This document shows, piece after piece, positions 1 through 8,774 of a DNA stretch of 64,000 nucleotides. A program made the position numbers and the translations under genes. Numbering within the stretch: the first letter of the stretch is position 1; every line of letters begins with the position of its first letter. Location of the stretch: contig NZ_CP135164.1 of assembly GCF_001940225.2 (NCBI RefSeq), positions 1,922,001 to 1,986,000 on the forward strand, read 5' to 3'. Origin of the DNA: Roseburia sp. 499 (GTDB taxonomy: Bacteria > Bacillota > Clostridia > Lachnospirales > Lachnospiraceae). The notes under the pieces are model-generated. The model had not been told where the DNA came from and ran no database searches. It saw only the letters and a program-made list of their open reading frames with translations.

Positions 1-81
1 CCCTTTTTTCTGTACAATGATACCTCCCATGTTTTTGTAACTGCTACTTATGATTCTTTCCATCTTTGTTTTTGGTGTCAT
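1..81 (-). CDS. 5' end of an unidentified gene, possibly a serine hydrolase (partial)
   Basis: A 27-codon open start runs off the left edge of the window. ATG at 81-79 overlaps the TGA stop of the upstream UvrA-like gene by 4 nt (ATGA), and a strong ribosome site (GGGAGG) sits 8 nt upstream, so translational coupling is likely. The visible residues begin MTPKTKMERIISSSYKNMGG and continue IIVQKKG without a stop. The N-terminus resembles beta-lactamase-like serine hydrolases of Clostridia, but 27 residues cannot prove it. What is solid is that the operon continues past the UvrA-like gene. Confidence 0.5.
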   Translation of the reverse strand, partial: MTPKTKMERIISSSYKNMGGIIVQKKG

Positions 82-2366
82 ATCAGATACCTCCCTGTCT
101 TAGAATTGGCATTATTCCGTAGTTGCTCCGGTGTTCCCTCTGCAATAATTTCGCCACCTTTGTCTCCCCCTTCCGGTCCCAGTTCGATAATATAATCACA
201 ATTCTTTAAGACCTCTGTATTTTGCTCAATAACAATCACGGAATTTCCGCTGATAACCAGCTGTTCCAATAGCCTTAACAGCAATGCCGTATCATACATA
301 CTAAGTCCGGTTGTTGGCTCGTCCAGTACATAAAGCATATTTCCTCTGCGTTGTTTTCCAAGTTCTTTAGCAAGTTTAACCCTCTGTGCCTCACCGCCGC
401 TTAAAGAAGAAGTTGGCTGTCCAAGCGTTAAGTATCCCATCCCCATCTGTTCTAAAATACGCAGCGGTTTTACAATACTGCTTTGGTCTGCAAAGAAAAT
501 GACTGCTTCAGCAATACTCATCTCTAATACATCGGCAATATTTTTCCCTCTATATTCCACCAAAAGACTCTCTTCCTGAAAACGCTTGCCATGGCACTCG
601 GGACAGACCTTATCTACGGAAAAATCCGCTGTCAGAAAAATTCTTTCATAACCACTTCCGCCACACTCCGGACATGCTCCCTTCGAATGGAAGGAAAAGT
701 GTCCTGCATCCATATCTCTATCCCGTGCTTCCGGTTGCTTGGCAAAAAGTTCCCGGATTTTATCCCAGATTCCTATATACGAAGCGGGTGTCGAACTGGC
801 ACTCTTTCCAATAGGCTCCTGCGATATCTTGACAAAACCATTGATTCGTTCTACTCCTGATATGCCATCCACATGACCATATTTTTTTGCGCTGGCAAGA
901 CGCTTTAAGAGCGTCTCCTCAATCAACGAACTTTTTCCACTTCCTGATAATCCGGCAATTCCAACCATCGCATGAAGTGGAAATTCTACTGCTAAATCCT
1001 TTAAATAATGGGTATTGGCATGTATTAACTTCAGACAATCTTCCTTTTCAAAGACCGTCTTATGCCCCTTTCGTTCCGGTACCACGCCTTTCACAAAAAG
1101 ATACTTACTAAGTAGTGTATCCGCTTTCTCATATTCCTGACAGTCTCCCTGATAAACTACCCTTCCACCTTCAATTCCTGCTTTCGGTCCAATCTCTATG
1201 ATATGATCAGCCTGACAAATCATCTCTTTATCATGTTCTACCACAATCACTGTATTCCACAAATCCCTTAATCTTTTTACGGCCTCTATCATACTCTGCT
1301 TCTCCGAGGGATGCAATCCTGCCATAGGCTCATCAAAAACATAAATCAGAGAATCCAGTCCCGATTCCATATGAAGATGTAGAAAAATACGTTGTACCTC
1401 ACCGCCGCTTAAAGACGACATCTCTCGGTAAAGATTCAAATGTCCTAAACGAAATTCGATAAGATGCCTTAACTTTTTCCTCACATTTTTTACTACATTT
1501 CTTCCAAACTGGGACAGTTCCTCTTCCGCTATTCCATCTAGAAATTCAAGCAAACTGTTCAAAGTCATCTGTCCCAATTCCCCAATCCGTTTTCCACAAA
1601 AAAGGACTTCTCTCGCCTCATCACCCACTCTTTCCCCATGGCACTCCGGACAAATTGTTTTGACATAGACTTCCTCTACATCTTCCCCTTTTTCATATGC
1701 ATTTCTCAGTGCCCGTTCCAGACAATAGCTCTGTTTTCCATTGTCATAAGTTCCATACACTACTTCGTCCCTAACATCTTCCGGAAGCTGCCAGAATGGT
1801 GTTTCAAAATGAATACCATATTTTTTCTTTAAAATCCGTAAAAAACCTGAAGTCACCTTTAGATTATCATAAACTTCTGCCAGAGTTGTTGTTTTGTCCG
1901 GGATTAACTTTTCCAGATTGACATCATAATAAGAACCTCTCCCCTGACAGTTGATGCACATACCGTCAGCTGTTGTATACAAAAAATCCCCCGGTGAAAG
2001 GTGCTCCCTATCCTCATCTAAGTTTTTTCCGTCACTGGCATAAACAAATGCCAATTGATTAAGAATTCCGGTCTTGGTGCCAACCGTAGAACGTGGATTA
2101 CTCTGTCGAATGGTATTCTGGCGTACTGCTACCGTCGGACCAATACCTTCAATCATATCGAACCGGTCTTCGTTATCCAGTCCTGCCAGAATGCCAATCG
2201 ACCGCAAATACTGGTTCTTGCCTTCTTCAAACAGAACATCAAATGCAAGGCTGGATTTTCCGGAACCACTCATACCAGTGATAACTACTAATTGATTTTT
2301 AGGAATGACTAGATTGATATTTTTTAGATTATGAATTCGCGCTCCCTGAATCTTGATTTCTTCCAT
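78..2366 (-). CDS. Short UvrA-like double-ABC protein (drug-resistance type)
   Basis: A 762-residue cytosolic protein with two ABC ATPase halves. The first P-loop is GMSGSGKSS (about residue 32), the second GLSGSGKSS in the second half; signatures are LSGGEVQR and LSGGEAQR; Walker B regions are VFDEPMAGLHP and VLDEPTTGLS. Two CxxC pairs in each half (CINC/CPEC, then CPEC/CPEC) match UvrA zinc modules. Canonical UvrA is about 940 residues, so the protein is short, as in UvrA paralogues linked to self-resistance, and probably lacks part of the UvrB-interaction region. I chose the start at 2366 because AGGAGG-like sequence lies 7 nt upstream; an ATG 9 codons earlier has no ribosome site. It follows the AraC/GyrI-type regulator with a 45-nt gap, which supports a drug or toxin response rather than general excision repair. 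Confidence 0.85.
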   Translation of the reverse strand: MEEIKIQGARIHNLKNINLVIPKNQLVVITGMSGSGKSSLAFDVLFEEGKNQYLRSIGILAGLDNEDRFDMIEGIGPTVAVRQNTIRQSNPRSTVGTKTGILNQLAFVYASDGKNLDEDREHLSPGDFLYTTADGMCINCQGRGSYYDVNLEKLIPDKTTTLAEVYDNLKVTSGFLRILKKKYGIHFETPFWQLPEDVRDEVVYGTYDNGKQSYCLERALRNAYEKGEDVEEVYVKTICPECHGERVGDEAREVLFCGKRIGELGQMTLNSLLEFLDGIAEEELSQFGRNVVKNVRKKLRHLIEFRLGHLNLYREMSSLSGGEVQRIFLHLHMESGLDSLIYVFDEPMAGLHPSEKQSMIEAVKRLRDLWNTVIVVEHDKEMICQADHIIEIGPKAGIEGGRVVYQGDCQEYEKADTLLSKYLFVKGVVPERKGHKTVFEKEDCLKLIHANTHYLKDLAVEFPLHAMVGIAGLSGSGKSSLIEETLLKRLASAKKYGHVDGISGVERINGFVKISQEPIGKSASSTPASYIGIWDKIRELFAKQPEARDRDMDAGHFSFHSKGACPECGGSGYERIFLTADFSVDKVCPECHGKRFQEESLLVEYRGKNIADVLEMSIAEAVIFFADQSSIVKPLRILEQMGMGYLTLGQPTSSLSGGEAQRVKLAKELGKQRRGNMLYVLDEPTTGLSMYDTALLLRLLEQLVISGNSVIVIEQNTEVLKNCDYIIELGPEGGDKGGEIIAEGTPEQLRNNANSKTGRYLI

Positions 2367-2411
2367 ATGCTTACCTCCGAATGATAAAATCAATCCGCAG
2401 CGTATTGTAAT

Positions 2412-3341
2412 TTAGAAAGAAATGGGCTCAATTGGAACGTAGATATCCACCACATTGATATGTTTTTCATCCTCTTCAGGATTGTTACAATACACTTCAA
2501 AAGGATAAGAATTTCTCGGAACGTAACCACTGCAGGTAAGCCATTCCTGATACATATAATTCCATGCATCAGGATACTGTTCCGGTTGAATCCGAAAATG
2601 CCCAACCGCATACAGACCACCCTCTAACTTCATCTTTCCAAGAATCTCATCTTCATGCACTGCCACATCATCCGGAACTGTCAGACACAAACTGGTACGA
2701 AACTGACTTTCCTCTCCAAATTCCGGATTGTCATGATAAATCGCAAGCACCCAGTTCTGTCCATCCCAAAGAAGATTCTGTTTCTTTGCATGAGCAAATA
2801 GCTTCTGTATCAGCCCTGCATACTCTTGCGCTAAGGTCTCATAAGTACCGGTATGTCTGACGTAAACCAGTTGCTTCTCTTCCAGACTTTCTATGGTAAT
2901 CTGCCCAGTCACCGGAAATGGATTATCTGCCACTTCTTTCTTTGCTGCCTTCTTATTGTATTCGGATAATAAAAAAGTTTCTTTGCAATTCTTGCTATAT
3001 TCCTGCCGATATTCTCTTGGGCTGATGCCATAATAATTTTTGAATGTCCGGGAAAACACTGCAGAATCCGAAAAACCAAGTTCATAGGCAATATCCGTCA
3101 TATTTTTATCTACCCGATGTGCCAGCAAAAACAATGCCAACTCCATACGAATGCGATTCACATAATGTGCCGGCGACTCATGTAACATTCCCTGAAAAAT
3201 GCGGCTAAAATGATACTTCGAAAAACCGGCAGCTTCTGAAAGATCCTCAATAGACATTGACTGTCCAATATGTTGTTCAATATAATCCTGAACTTTATGA
3301 ATTCTTCGCATGTATTCTTCCCTACATCTCTGATCTGACAT
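2412..3341 (-). CDS. AraC-family regulator with GyrI-like effector domain
   Basis: 309 residues. The N-terminal ~105 residues are a double helix-turn-helix of AraC type (SMSIEDLSEAAGFSKYHFSR, then DIAYELGFSDSAVFSRTFK and the family signature YYGISPREYR). Residues ~145-309 match the GyrI/SOUL-like small-molecule binding fold (ITIESLEEKQLVYVRHTGTY; the C-terminal strand ends VDIYVPIEP). This layout is that of Rob- or BltR-like multidrug regulators that bind hydrophobic cations. GGAGG lies 7-8 nt before ATG 3341. It is 12 nt downstream of the HTH antitoxin gene and upstream of the UvrA-like gene, so it likely belongs to the same operon and controls the resistance gene. The ligand is unknown. Confidence 0.88.
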   Translation of the reverse strand: MSDQRCREEYMRRIHKVQDYIEQHIGQSMSIEDLSEAAGFSKYHFSRIFQGMLHESPAHYVNRIRMELALFLLAHRVDKNMTDIAYELGFSDSAVFSRTFKNYYGISPREYRQEYSKNCKETFLLSEYNKKAAKKEVADNPFPVTGQITIESLEEKQLVYVRHTGTYETLAQEYAGLIQKLFAHAKKQNLLWDGQNWVLAIYHDNPEFGEESQFRTSLCLTVPDDVAVHEDEILGKMKLEGGLYAVGHFRIQPEQYPDAWNYMYQEWLTCSGYVPRNSYPFEVYCNNPEEDEKHINVVDIYVPIEPISF

Positions 3342-3353
3342 ATGGTTTCCTCC

Positions 3354-3998
3354 TCAATCAGTATGCTCTAGCAAATCTTCCGGTTCACAAACTAAAACTT
3401 TTGAAAGAGAAATTACATACTCAGCAGAAGCTTTGTTGATATTTTTCTGTCTTTGCTCGTACTGTTGAATGGTACGAAGTGGAATTTCCGACTGCTCTGC
3501 CAGTTCTTTCTGACTAAGACCTGCCCGCTTTCTCAACATTTTTAGATTTGTATCCGGCTTTGCTACTCTATACAGTTCGTTCATCTTATCTGCAAACTGT
3601 TGAATATCCATTTCATGGTATGGTGTATACATTTTTACTATTTTCTCAATCGAGATATATGTTACAATTTCAGAAAATGAAAGTGCTGTTTTCCACTGAT
3701 AATATGCCAATGCCCAGCCCGTCCAATATTCTTCACTACGGTTGCCCGCATATCGTGGTTTTACCCTTTCTTCCATTTTCCCAACCTTTTCTAAAACCTC
3801 ATACGCAAGTTCCACACCAGACTTTCCTACAAGAATTGTCGTATCTCCTTTTTCAAAACGCTCTGCCAGACCGGACTCTAAAAACATTTCAAAAAAATCC
3901 GAAATATTATAATGCAAATCATAGACTGCAAAATCAAGCATTCTTGCCAGAGAGGCTCTTGCCTTTTCAAGATATATCTTATCGTAAGCGTGAATCAT
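3354..3998 (-). CDS. HTH protein, likely antitoxin/repressor of the DUF3990 protein
   Basis: 214 residues. The C-terminal part (about 140-205) is a Cro/CI (XRE) helix-turn-helix: LRKRAGLSQKELAEQSEIPL then RTIQQYEQRQKNIN. The N-terminal ~130 residues form an uncharacterised, probably helical domain (DLHYNISDFFEMFLESGLAE; GKSGVELAYEVLEKV; WTGWALAYYQWKTALSF). I recall the same two-part protein next to DUF3990 genes in other Lachnospiraceae. The start overlaps the end of the upstream DUF3990 gene by 20 nt, so the two are translationally coupled. A 7-bp inverted repeat inside the shared promoter (4684-4701) is a plausible binding site. The antitoxin role is inferred from partner and layout. Confidence 0.72.
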   Translation of the reverse strand: MIHAYDKIYLEKARASLARMLDFAVYDLHYNISDFFEMFLESGLAERFEKGDTTILVGKSGVELAYEVLEKVGKMEERVKPRYAGNRSEEYWTGWALAYYQWKTALSFSEIVTYISIEKIVKMYTPYHEMDIQQFADKMNELYRVAKPDTNLKMLRKRAGLSQKELAEQSEIPLRTIQQYEQRQKNINKASAEYVISLSKVLVCEPEDLLEHTD

Positions 3999-4653
3999 CT
4001 GCCTTCATCTCCTCATCCATTATCTGTGTAATGTATAGATCACCTTTTTGACGCTTATTTCGCTCTATGTCAAAATATTCTCTTCTTGCCGACTTGTCAC
4101 GAAGTTCTTTTTTTGCAAACCACTCATTACTGTCTGCCACTTCATATCCAACAAATTGAATTCTCTCAAATGCTTTCTCGCTTTTTAAGACAAATTGCTG
4201 TCCCTGCCTTCCAAAATGCATTGCATTATTTAACTGACGATACGAAATTGTACCATTGACAAAATCCTGTGCAAAAGAAAAATAACTGTCATCTGCCCGA
4301 TACCCAATTATAATATCACTTCTTTTATAATCCACCTGAAAATATTTTAAAATGTATTCTTTTGCTTCTACCGCCAAGGCAGATGGCATATCAAATTCCC
4401 TGTTTTCAAGCAAAACCGCAAGCCAATGCAAAATACAATATTCTTCACTATTTAAATCAAGAATAGTCAGTCCATCACACTCAATCTCATACGCATTAGC
4501 ATAACCATTCCTATTCCAACCTACACCCCATTCCTTTGCTAATTCCAAACTATCTGTGCAATAAAAACCCAAACCATAGTCATTATATTTTTTTCCTAAA
4601 CCAAATATGGGTTTTTCAATAATATCTTTTGAACCATGATATATTTTTTTCAT
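3979..4653 (-). CDS. DUF3990-type protein, predicted ADP-ribosyltransferase-fold toxin
   Basis: 224 residues, cytosolic, no signal peptide. The N-terminus has YHGS (residues 5-8) followed by KYNDYGLGFYCTDSLELAKE. This is the pattern of the DUF3990 family, which is placed in the ADP-ribosyltransferase (ART) superfamily. A third motif, QQFVLKSEKAF at ~153-163, sits where ART enzymes carry the Q/E-containing catalytic loop. The charged C-terminal tail (about 190-224) is family-variable. It is the first gene of a leftward operon driven by a near-consensus promoter (4681-4709) and overlaps the HTH gene by 20 nt. An NAD-dependent modification of an intracellular target is inferred; the target cannot be read from sequence. 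Confidence 0.72.
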   Translation of the reverse strand: MKKIYHGSKDIIEKPIFGLGKKYNDYGLGFYCTDSLELAKEWGVGWNRNGYANAYEIECDGLTILDLNSEEYCILHWLAVLLENREFDMPSALAVEAKEYILKYFQVDYKRSDIIIGYRADDSYFSFAQDFVNGTISYRQLNNAMHFGRQGQQFVLKSEKAFERIQFVGYEVADSNEWFAKKELRDKSARREYFDIERNKRQKGDLYITQIMDEEMKADDSRLR

Positions 4654-4680
4654 TGTGATTCCCTCTTTCCTGTTGTTTTC

Positions 4681-4709
4681 AACATACTCCCTTAGGAGTA
4701 TATTGTCAA
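4681..4709 (-). promoter_or_regulatory. Toxin operon promoter with internal operator
   Basis: Reading leftward: -35 TTGACA (4709-4704), 17-nt spacer, -10 TATGTT (4686-4681). A perfect inverted repeat, ATACTCC-N4-GGAGTAT (4684-4701), fills most of the spacer and touches the -10. A repressor bound there would exclude RNA polymerase; the HTH protein of the operon is the obvious candidate. A ribosome site (AGAGGG) precedes ATG 4653. Confidence 0.75.
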
Positions 4710-4717
4710 GTGATATA

Positions 4718-4758
4718 AAAAATCTCCATGCACCTCAAATTGACACATGGAGATTTTT
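4718..4758 (-). terminator. Rho-independent terminator of the ABC exporter operon
   Basis: A 13-bp inverted repeat with arms AAAAATCTCCATG (4718-4730) and CATGGAGATTTTT (4746-4758) lies 16 nt past the stop of the exporter gene. A/T tracts on both sides give a U-run leftward. It also separates the exporter from the toxin promoter that begins 9 nt further left. Confidence 0.85.
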
Positions 4759-4773
4759 CTCACACACTATTTC

Positions 4774-6615
4774 TTATGCTGTTGCTTCCTCAAACTGAGA
4801 ATTATAAAGTTCTGCGTAAAATCCGCCCTGTTCAAGCAGTTCTTCATGATTTCCCTGTTCAATGATGTCTCCATCTTTCATTACCAGAATGATGTCTGCA
4901 TCCTTAATAGTAGAAAGACGATGTGCTATAACGAAGCTGGTTCTTCCCTTCATCAGGTTATTCATTGCCTTCTGAATTCGTTCTTCGGTACGGGTATCTA
5001 CAGAAGATGTCGCTTCATCCAGAATCAAAATAGGATTATCGGCTAAGATTGCTCTTGCAATAGTAAGCAACTGTTTCTGCCCCTGAGATACATTACTTGC
5101 ATCTTCATTCAATTCCATATTATAGCCACCCGGCAATGTAGTAATGAAGTGGTGAGCATGCGCTGCCTTAGCTGCTGCAATGACCTCTTCTTCTGTAGCA
5201 TCCAATCTGCCGTAACGGATATTTTCCATAATAGTTCCTTTGAACAACCAGGTATCCTGCAATACCATACCAAAGTTTTCTCTCAAATCTGCTCGATTGA
5301 AATTTCTCAAATCATGTCCATCTACCTTGATACTTCCACCGTTGACATCATAAAAACGCATCAACAATTTTACCATGGTAGTCTTACCTGCTCCGGTAGG
5401 CCCTACAATTGCTACCATCTGTCCCGGCTCAACCTTACAGTTGAAATCGTTTACAATAATTTTATCCGGATTGTATCCGAACTTAACATGCTCAAAGGAT
5501 ACATTTCCTTCCATATGTTCCAGTTTTACCGGCTGTTCTACCGTCAAATCCTCTTCCTCTTCGTCAAGGAATTCAAAGACACGTTCTGCTGCCGCTGCCG
5601 TAGACTGAAGCATGTTAGATACCTGTGCCACTTGTGAAATCGGCTGTGTAAAATTCTTTACATACTGAATAAACGACTGAATATCTCCTACTTCAATATG
5701 TCCGTTGATTACCTGAATTCCACCAACTACTGCAACTGCCACATATCCAAGATTTCCCACAAAGTTCATAATTGGCATCATCATTCCTGACAAAAACTGC
5801 GACTTCCATGCAGATTGGAACAAAATTCCGTTGGTCTCATCGAATTCTTTCAGCATATCTTCTTCTTTATTAAATGCCTTTACAATATTATGACCGCTAT
5901 ATACTTCTTCCACCTGACTGTTGATTTTTCCTAAGTATTTCTGCTGCGAAACGAAATACTTCTGGGAATGTTTTACTACAACACCTATCATGATACCGGA
6001 TACCGGAAGAATAATTACTGCAATTAATGTCATCAGGGGGCTAATCGTCAGCATCATAATCAAAATACCGATAAGAGTCGTCACCGAAGTTATCAACTGT
6101 GTTACACTCTGATTCATTCCCTGTCCCAGTGTATCTACGTCATTCGTAATTCTGGATAACACTTCTCCGACTGTTCTGGATTCAAAATATTTCATTGGCA
6201 TCCGATTGATTTTCTTTGAAATATCTTCACGGAATCTGAAACAAATCTTCTGTGTAATTCCACTCATAATCCATCCCTGTACAAAGGAGCATATTGCACT
6301 AATCAGGTAAACACCTAACAAGAACAACAAAATCTTTCCGATTTTATCAAAATCAATACCTCCAGCACCGGAAACCTTGGATACCAGTCCATTAAAAAGC
6401 TCTGTAGTAGCCTTTCCTAAGATTTTGGGTCCTGCGATACTAAACACGGTAGATGCAACCGCAAATACAAAAACTACCAGCACACCCAGTTTATATTTTC
6501 CCATATATTTTAACAGCTGTGCTACCGTTCCTTTAAAATTCTTTGCCTTTTCTCCCGGTGCCATTCCTGCTCCCGGTCCGTGTCCCATTCCAGAACGTCT
6601 CTTATGTTCGCTCAT
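4774..6615 (-). CDS. ABC exporter half-transporter, catalytic-site subunit
   Basis: 613 residues: an N-terminal Gly/Met-rich tail, six membrane helices (about 40-330) and a C-terminal nucleotide-binding domain. Walker A is GPTGAGKTT (~402), Walker B ILILDEATSSVD (~531) with the catalytic Glu, and the switch His is in IAHRLST (~563). The signature is VSQGQ instead of LSGGQ. This is the pattern of the subunit of a heterodimeric exporter (BmrCD/LmrCD/TM287-288 type) that supplies the functional Walker B and the weak signature. ATG 6615 overlaps the upstream subunit's stop by 1 nt (TAATG). A MarR regulator heads the operon, so export of drugs or toxic lipophilic compounds is likely. Confidence 0.9.
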   Translation of the reverse strand: MSEHKRRSGMGHGPGAGMAPGEKAKNFKGTVAQLLKYMGKYKLGVLVVFVFAVASTVFSIAGPKILGKATTELFNGLVSKVSGAGGIDFDKIGKILLFLLGVYLISAICSFVQGWIMSGITQKICFRFREDISKKINRMPMKYFESRTVGEVLSRITNDVDTLGQGMNQSVTQLITSVTTLIGILIMMLTISPLMTLIAVIILPVSGIMIGVVVKHSQKYFVSQQKYLGKINSQVEEVYSGHNIVKAFNKEEDMLKEFDETNGILFQSAWKSQFLSGMMMPIMNFVGNLGYVAVAVVGGIQVINGHIEVGDIQSFIQYVKNFTQPISQVAQVSNMLQSTAAAAERVFEFLDEEEEDLTVEQPVKLEHMEGNVSFEHVKFGYNPDKIIVNDFNCKVEPGQMVAIVGPTGAGKTTMVKLLMRFYDVNGGSIKVDGHDLRNFNRADLRENFGMVLQDTWLFKGTIMENIRYGRLDATEEEVIAAAKAAHAHHFITTLPGGYNMELNEDASNVSQGQKQLLTIARAILADNPILILDEATSSVDTRTEERIQKAMNNLMKGRTSFVIAHRLSTIKDADIILVMKDGDIIEQGNHEELLEQGGFYAELYNSQFEEATA

Positions 6616-8759
6616 TATACAAGACCTCCTTTCAGTTCCTTTTCAGACAACTGGGACTTTGCAATTTCCTGATATGTTTCACAGGACTGCATCAGTTCCT
6701 CATGAGTTCCTTTTCCAACAACTTTTCCTTCATCCAACACAATAATCTGGTCAGCATGAAGAATTGTACTGATTCTCTGAGCTACAATAATCACAGTAGC
6801 ATCTGATATTTTCTCATTTAATGCTTTTCTTAAGACCACGTCCGTCTTATAATCTAATGCTGAAAAACTGTCATCAAATAAAAATACTTTTGGATTCTTT
6901 GCAATGGCTCTTGCAATGGACAAACGTTGTTTCTGTCCACCGGATACATTCGTTCCGCCCTGTGCAATCGGGCTCTCATATCCCTCTTCTTTTGCAGAAA
7001 TAAATTCTTCTGCTTGTGCAATTTGTGCGGCCTCCTGTATCTTTTCTTCTGATACCTCTCCCGCAAATCCGATATTCGTGGCAATCGTTCCGGAGAACAA
7101 TACCCCTTTCTGCGGAACATATCCAAGTAAACTCCTCAGCTTGTTCTGAGTAATATCGCGAATATCCACGCCATCAACTGTAATTTTTCCTTCTGTCACA
7201 TCATAGAATCTTGGAATCAGATTTAGCAATGTAGACTTACCACATCCTGTACTTCCAATAATAGCTGTAGTTTTGCCCGGCTCTGCCTTAAAAGAAATAT
7301 GTTCAATTGCATTTTCATCTGCTCCCGGATACTGGAAGCATACATCATCAAATACAATTTCTCCCTTCCACTGCTCATTGACACCGTCCTTAGGTTCCTT
7401 CGGATCTAAAATCTCTGCTTCTGTATTTAAAACTTCATCAATACGATTTGCTGCAACTCCTGCTCTTGGAAGCATAACAGATACCATAGTAATCATCAAA
7501 AATGACATGACAATTATCATCGTATAAGTGATAAATGCCATCATGTCGCCTACCTGAAGATTTCCAAGGTCTACGCCCTTAGAACCAAACCACACAATTG
7601 CAACCGTAATACAGTTCATAATCATCATCATAAGCGGCATCATCATAGACATAACACGGTTGGTGAACAACTGTGTTTTCATCAATTCCTTATTCGCTCC
7701 TTCAAAACGCTTTTCCTCAAATTTTTCTCGGGAAAAAGCTCTGATGACAGGAACTCCTGTTAATATTTCTCTGGATACCAGATTCAAACGGTCTACCAAA
7801 GTCTGCATTTTCTTAAATTTTGGCATAGCAACAACCATTAATAATCCTACAACGAGAATGATTACTCCCACTGCTACTCCAATAATCCAGCTCATCCCTG
7901 TTCTGGTATTTGCCACTTTAATCACGCCACCAATACCAATGATTGGTGCATAAATTACCATACGAAGCAGCATAACCTCCACCATCTGTATCTGTTGAAT
8001 ATCATTAGTACTTCTTGTAATCAAAGATGCGGTGGAAAAACGTTCTATTTCACTATTTGAAAAAGAAACTACTTTTTTAAATACCTTATCTCTTAAATCT
8101 CTACCAACACCGGCTGATACATAGGATGCAAGCATACCTGCAAAAATCGCTGCTGCCATCATAATAACAGACATAGCAATCATCTTTCCACCGGTGCGAA
8201 GCATATAACTATTCTGGTAATCTCCCATATCCCAGCCTAATGCCTCATACTCTGATTTCACTCCCAGTAATGCCTTTTGATTAATAATGGTATCACTCAT
8301 ATCCCCGAGTTGTTCTTCTACTGCATCTTCCTGCTGCAGAATCTGCTCTTTGGTCATCATACCACTTTCCAATGCCGCCCGAATGGTTTCCATATCCATT
8401 CCTTCCTGTTCCTCCATCGAAGACATTACTAACATTGGCAAGCCCAGAATCTCATCCAGTTTTTCTATCTCATCCTTCTTTACTGTCAGTTCATAGTTTC
8501 CTTCTTCATTTTTTTCATAAGCTCCCTTTACTGTTTCAGCATCTTCATCAGACATAAATACACAGAGATTTTCCAATGTCTCTTCTCGCATCTCCTCTGG
8601 TGCTACATGTTCAATTCCTCCCTGCTGTATACCAATATCCACGATATCGGACATATACTGCGGCAGGGATAAATCACAGTATGCCTGTACAATCAGTAAA
8701 AGAATTATACCTGCAACAATCGCTTTATATTCCTTTAAGTATTTGAATATCTTTCCCAT
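6615..8759 (-). CDS. ABC exporter half-transporter, degenerate-site subunit with extracellular insert
   Basis: 714 residues. After the first membrane helix (about 12-32) comes a ~140-residue acidic extracytoplasmic insert (roughly 40-180) before helix 2, as in BmrD-like subunits. Walker A is GSTGCGKST (~503) and the signature VSGGQ (~606) is intact. Walker B is FLFDDSFSALD (~628), with Asp where the catalytic Glu should be, and the switch residue is Gln (VAQRIST, ~660). It therefore forms the non-hydrolysing site with the partner's VSQGQ. The gene is 15 nt downstream of marR and is coupled to the second subunit by TAATG. Confidence 0.9.
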   Translation of the reverse strand: MGKIFKYLKEYKAIVAGIILLLIVQAYCDLSLPQYMSDIVDIGIQQGGIEHVAPEEMREETLENLCVFMSDEDAETVKGAYEKNEEGNYELTVKKDEIEKLDEILGLPMLVMSSMEEQEGMDMETIRAALESGMMTKEQILQQEDAVEEQLGDMSDTIINQKALLGVKSEYEALGWDMGDYQNSYMLRTGGKMIAMSVIMMAAAIFAGMLASYVSAGVGRDLRDKVFKKVVSFSNSEIERFSTASLITRSTNDIQQIQMVEVMLLRMVIYAPIIGIGGVIKVANTRTGMSWIIGVAVGVIILVVGLLMVVAMPKFKKMQTLVDRLNLVSREILTGVPVIRAFSREKFEEKRFEGANKELMKTQLFTNRVMSMMMPLMMMIMNCITVAIVWFGSKGVDLGNLQVGDMMAFITYTMIIVMSFLMITMVSVMLPRAGVAANRIDEVLNTEAEILDPKEPKDGVNEQWKGEIVFDDVCFQYPGADENAIEHISFKAEPGKTTAIIGSTGCGKSTLLNLIPRFYDVTEGKITVDGVDIRDITQNKLRSLLGYVPQKGVLFSGTIATNIGFAGEVSEEKIQEAAQIAQAEEFISAKEEGYESPIAQGGTNVSGGQKQRLSIARAIAKNPKVFLFDDSFSALDYKTDVVLRKALNEKISDATVIIVAQRISTILHADQIIVLDEGKVVGKGTHEELMQSCETYQEIAKSQLSEKELKGGLV

Positions 8760-8774
8760 GCGTTTCTTCCTTTC

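Noticed and set aside
3548..4051. 167-codon plus-strand ORF
   Set aside because: Fully antisense to the HTH antitoxin gene, without ribosome site or recognisable domain.
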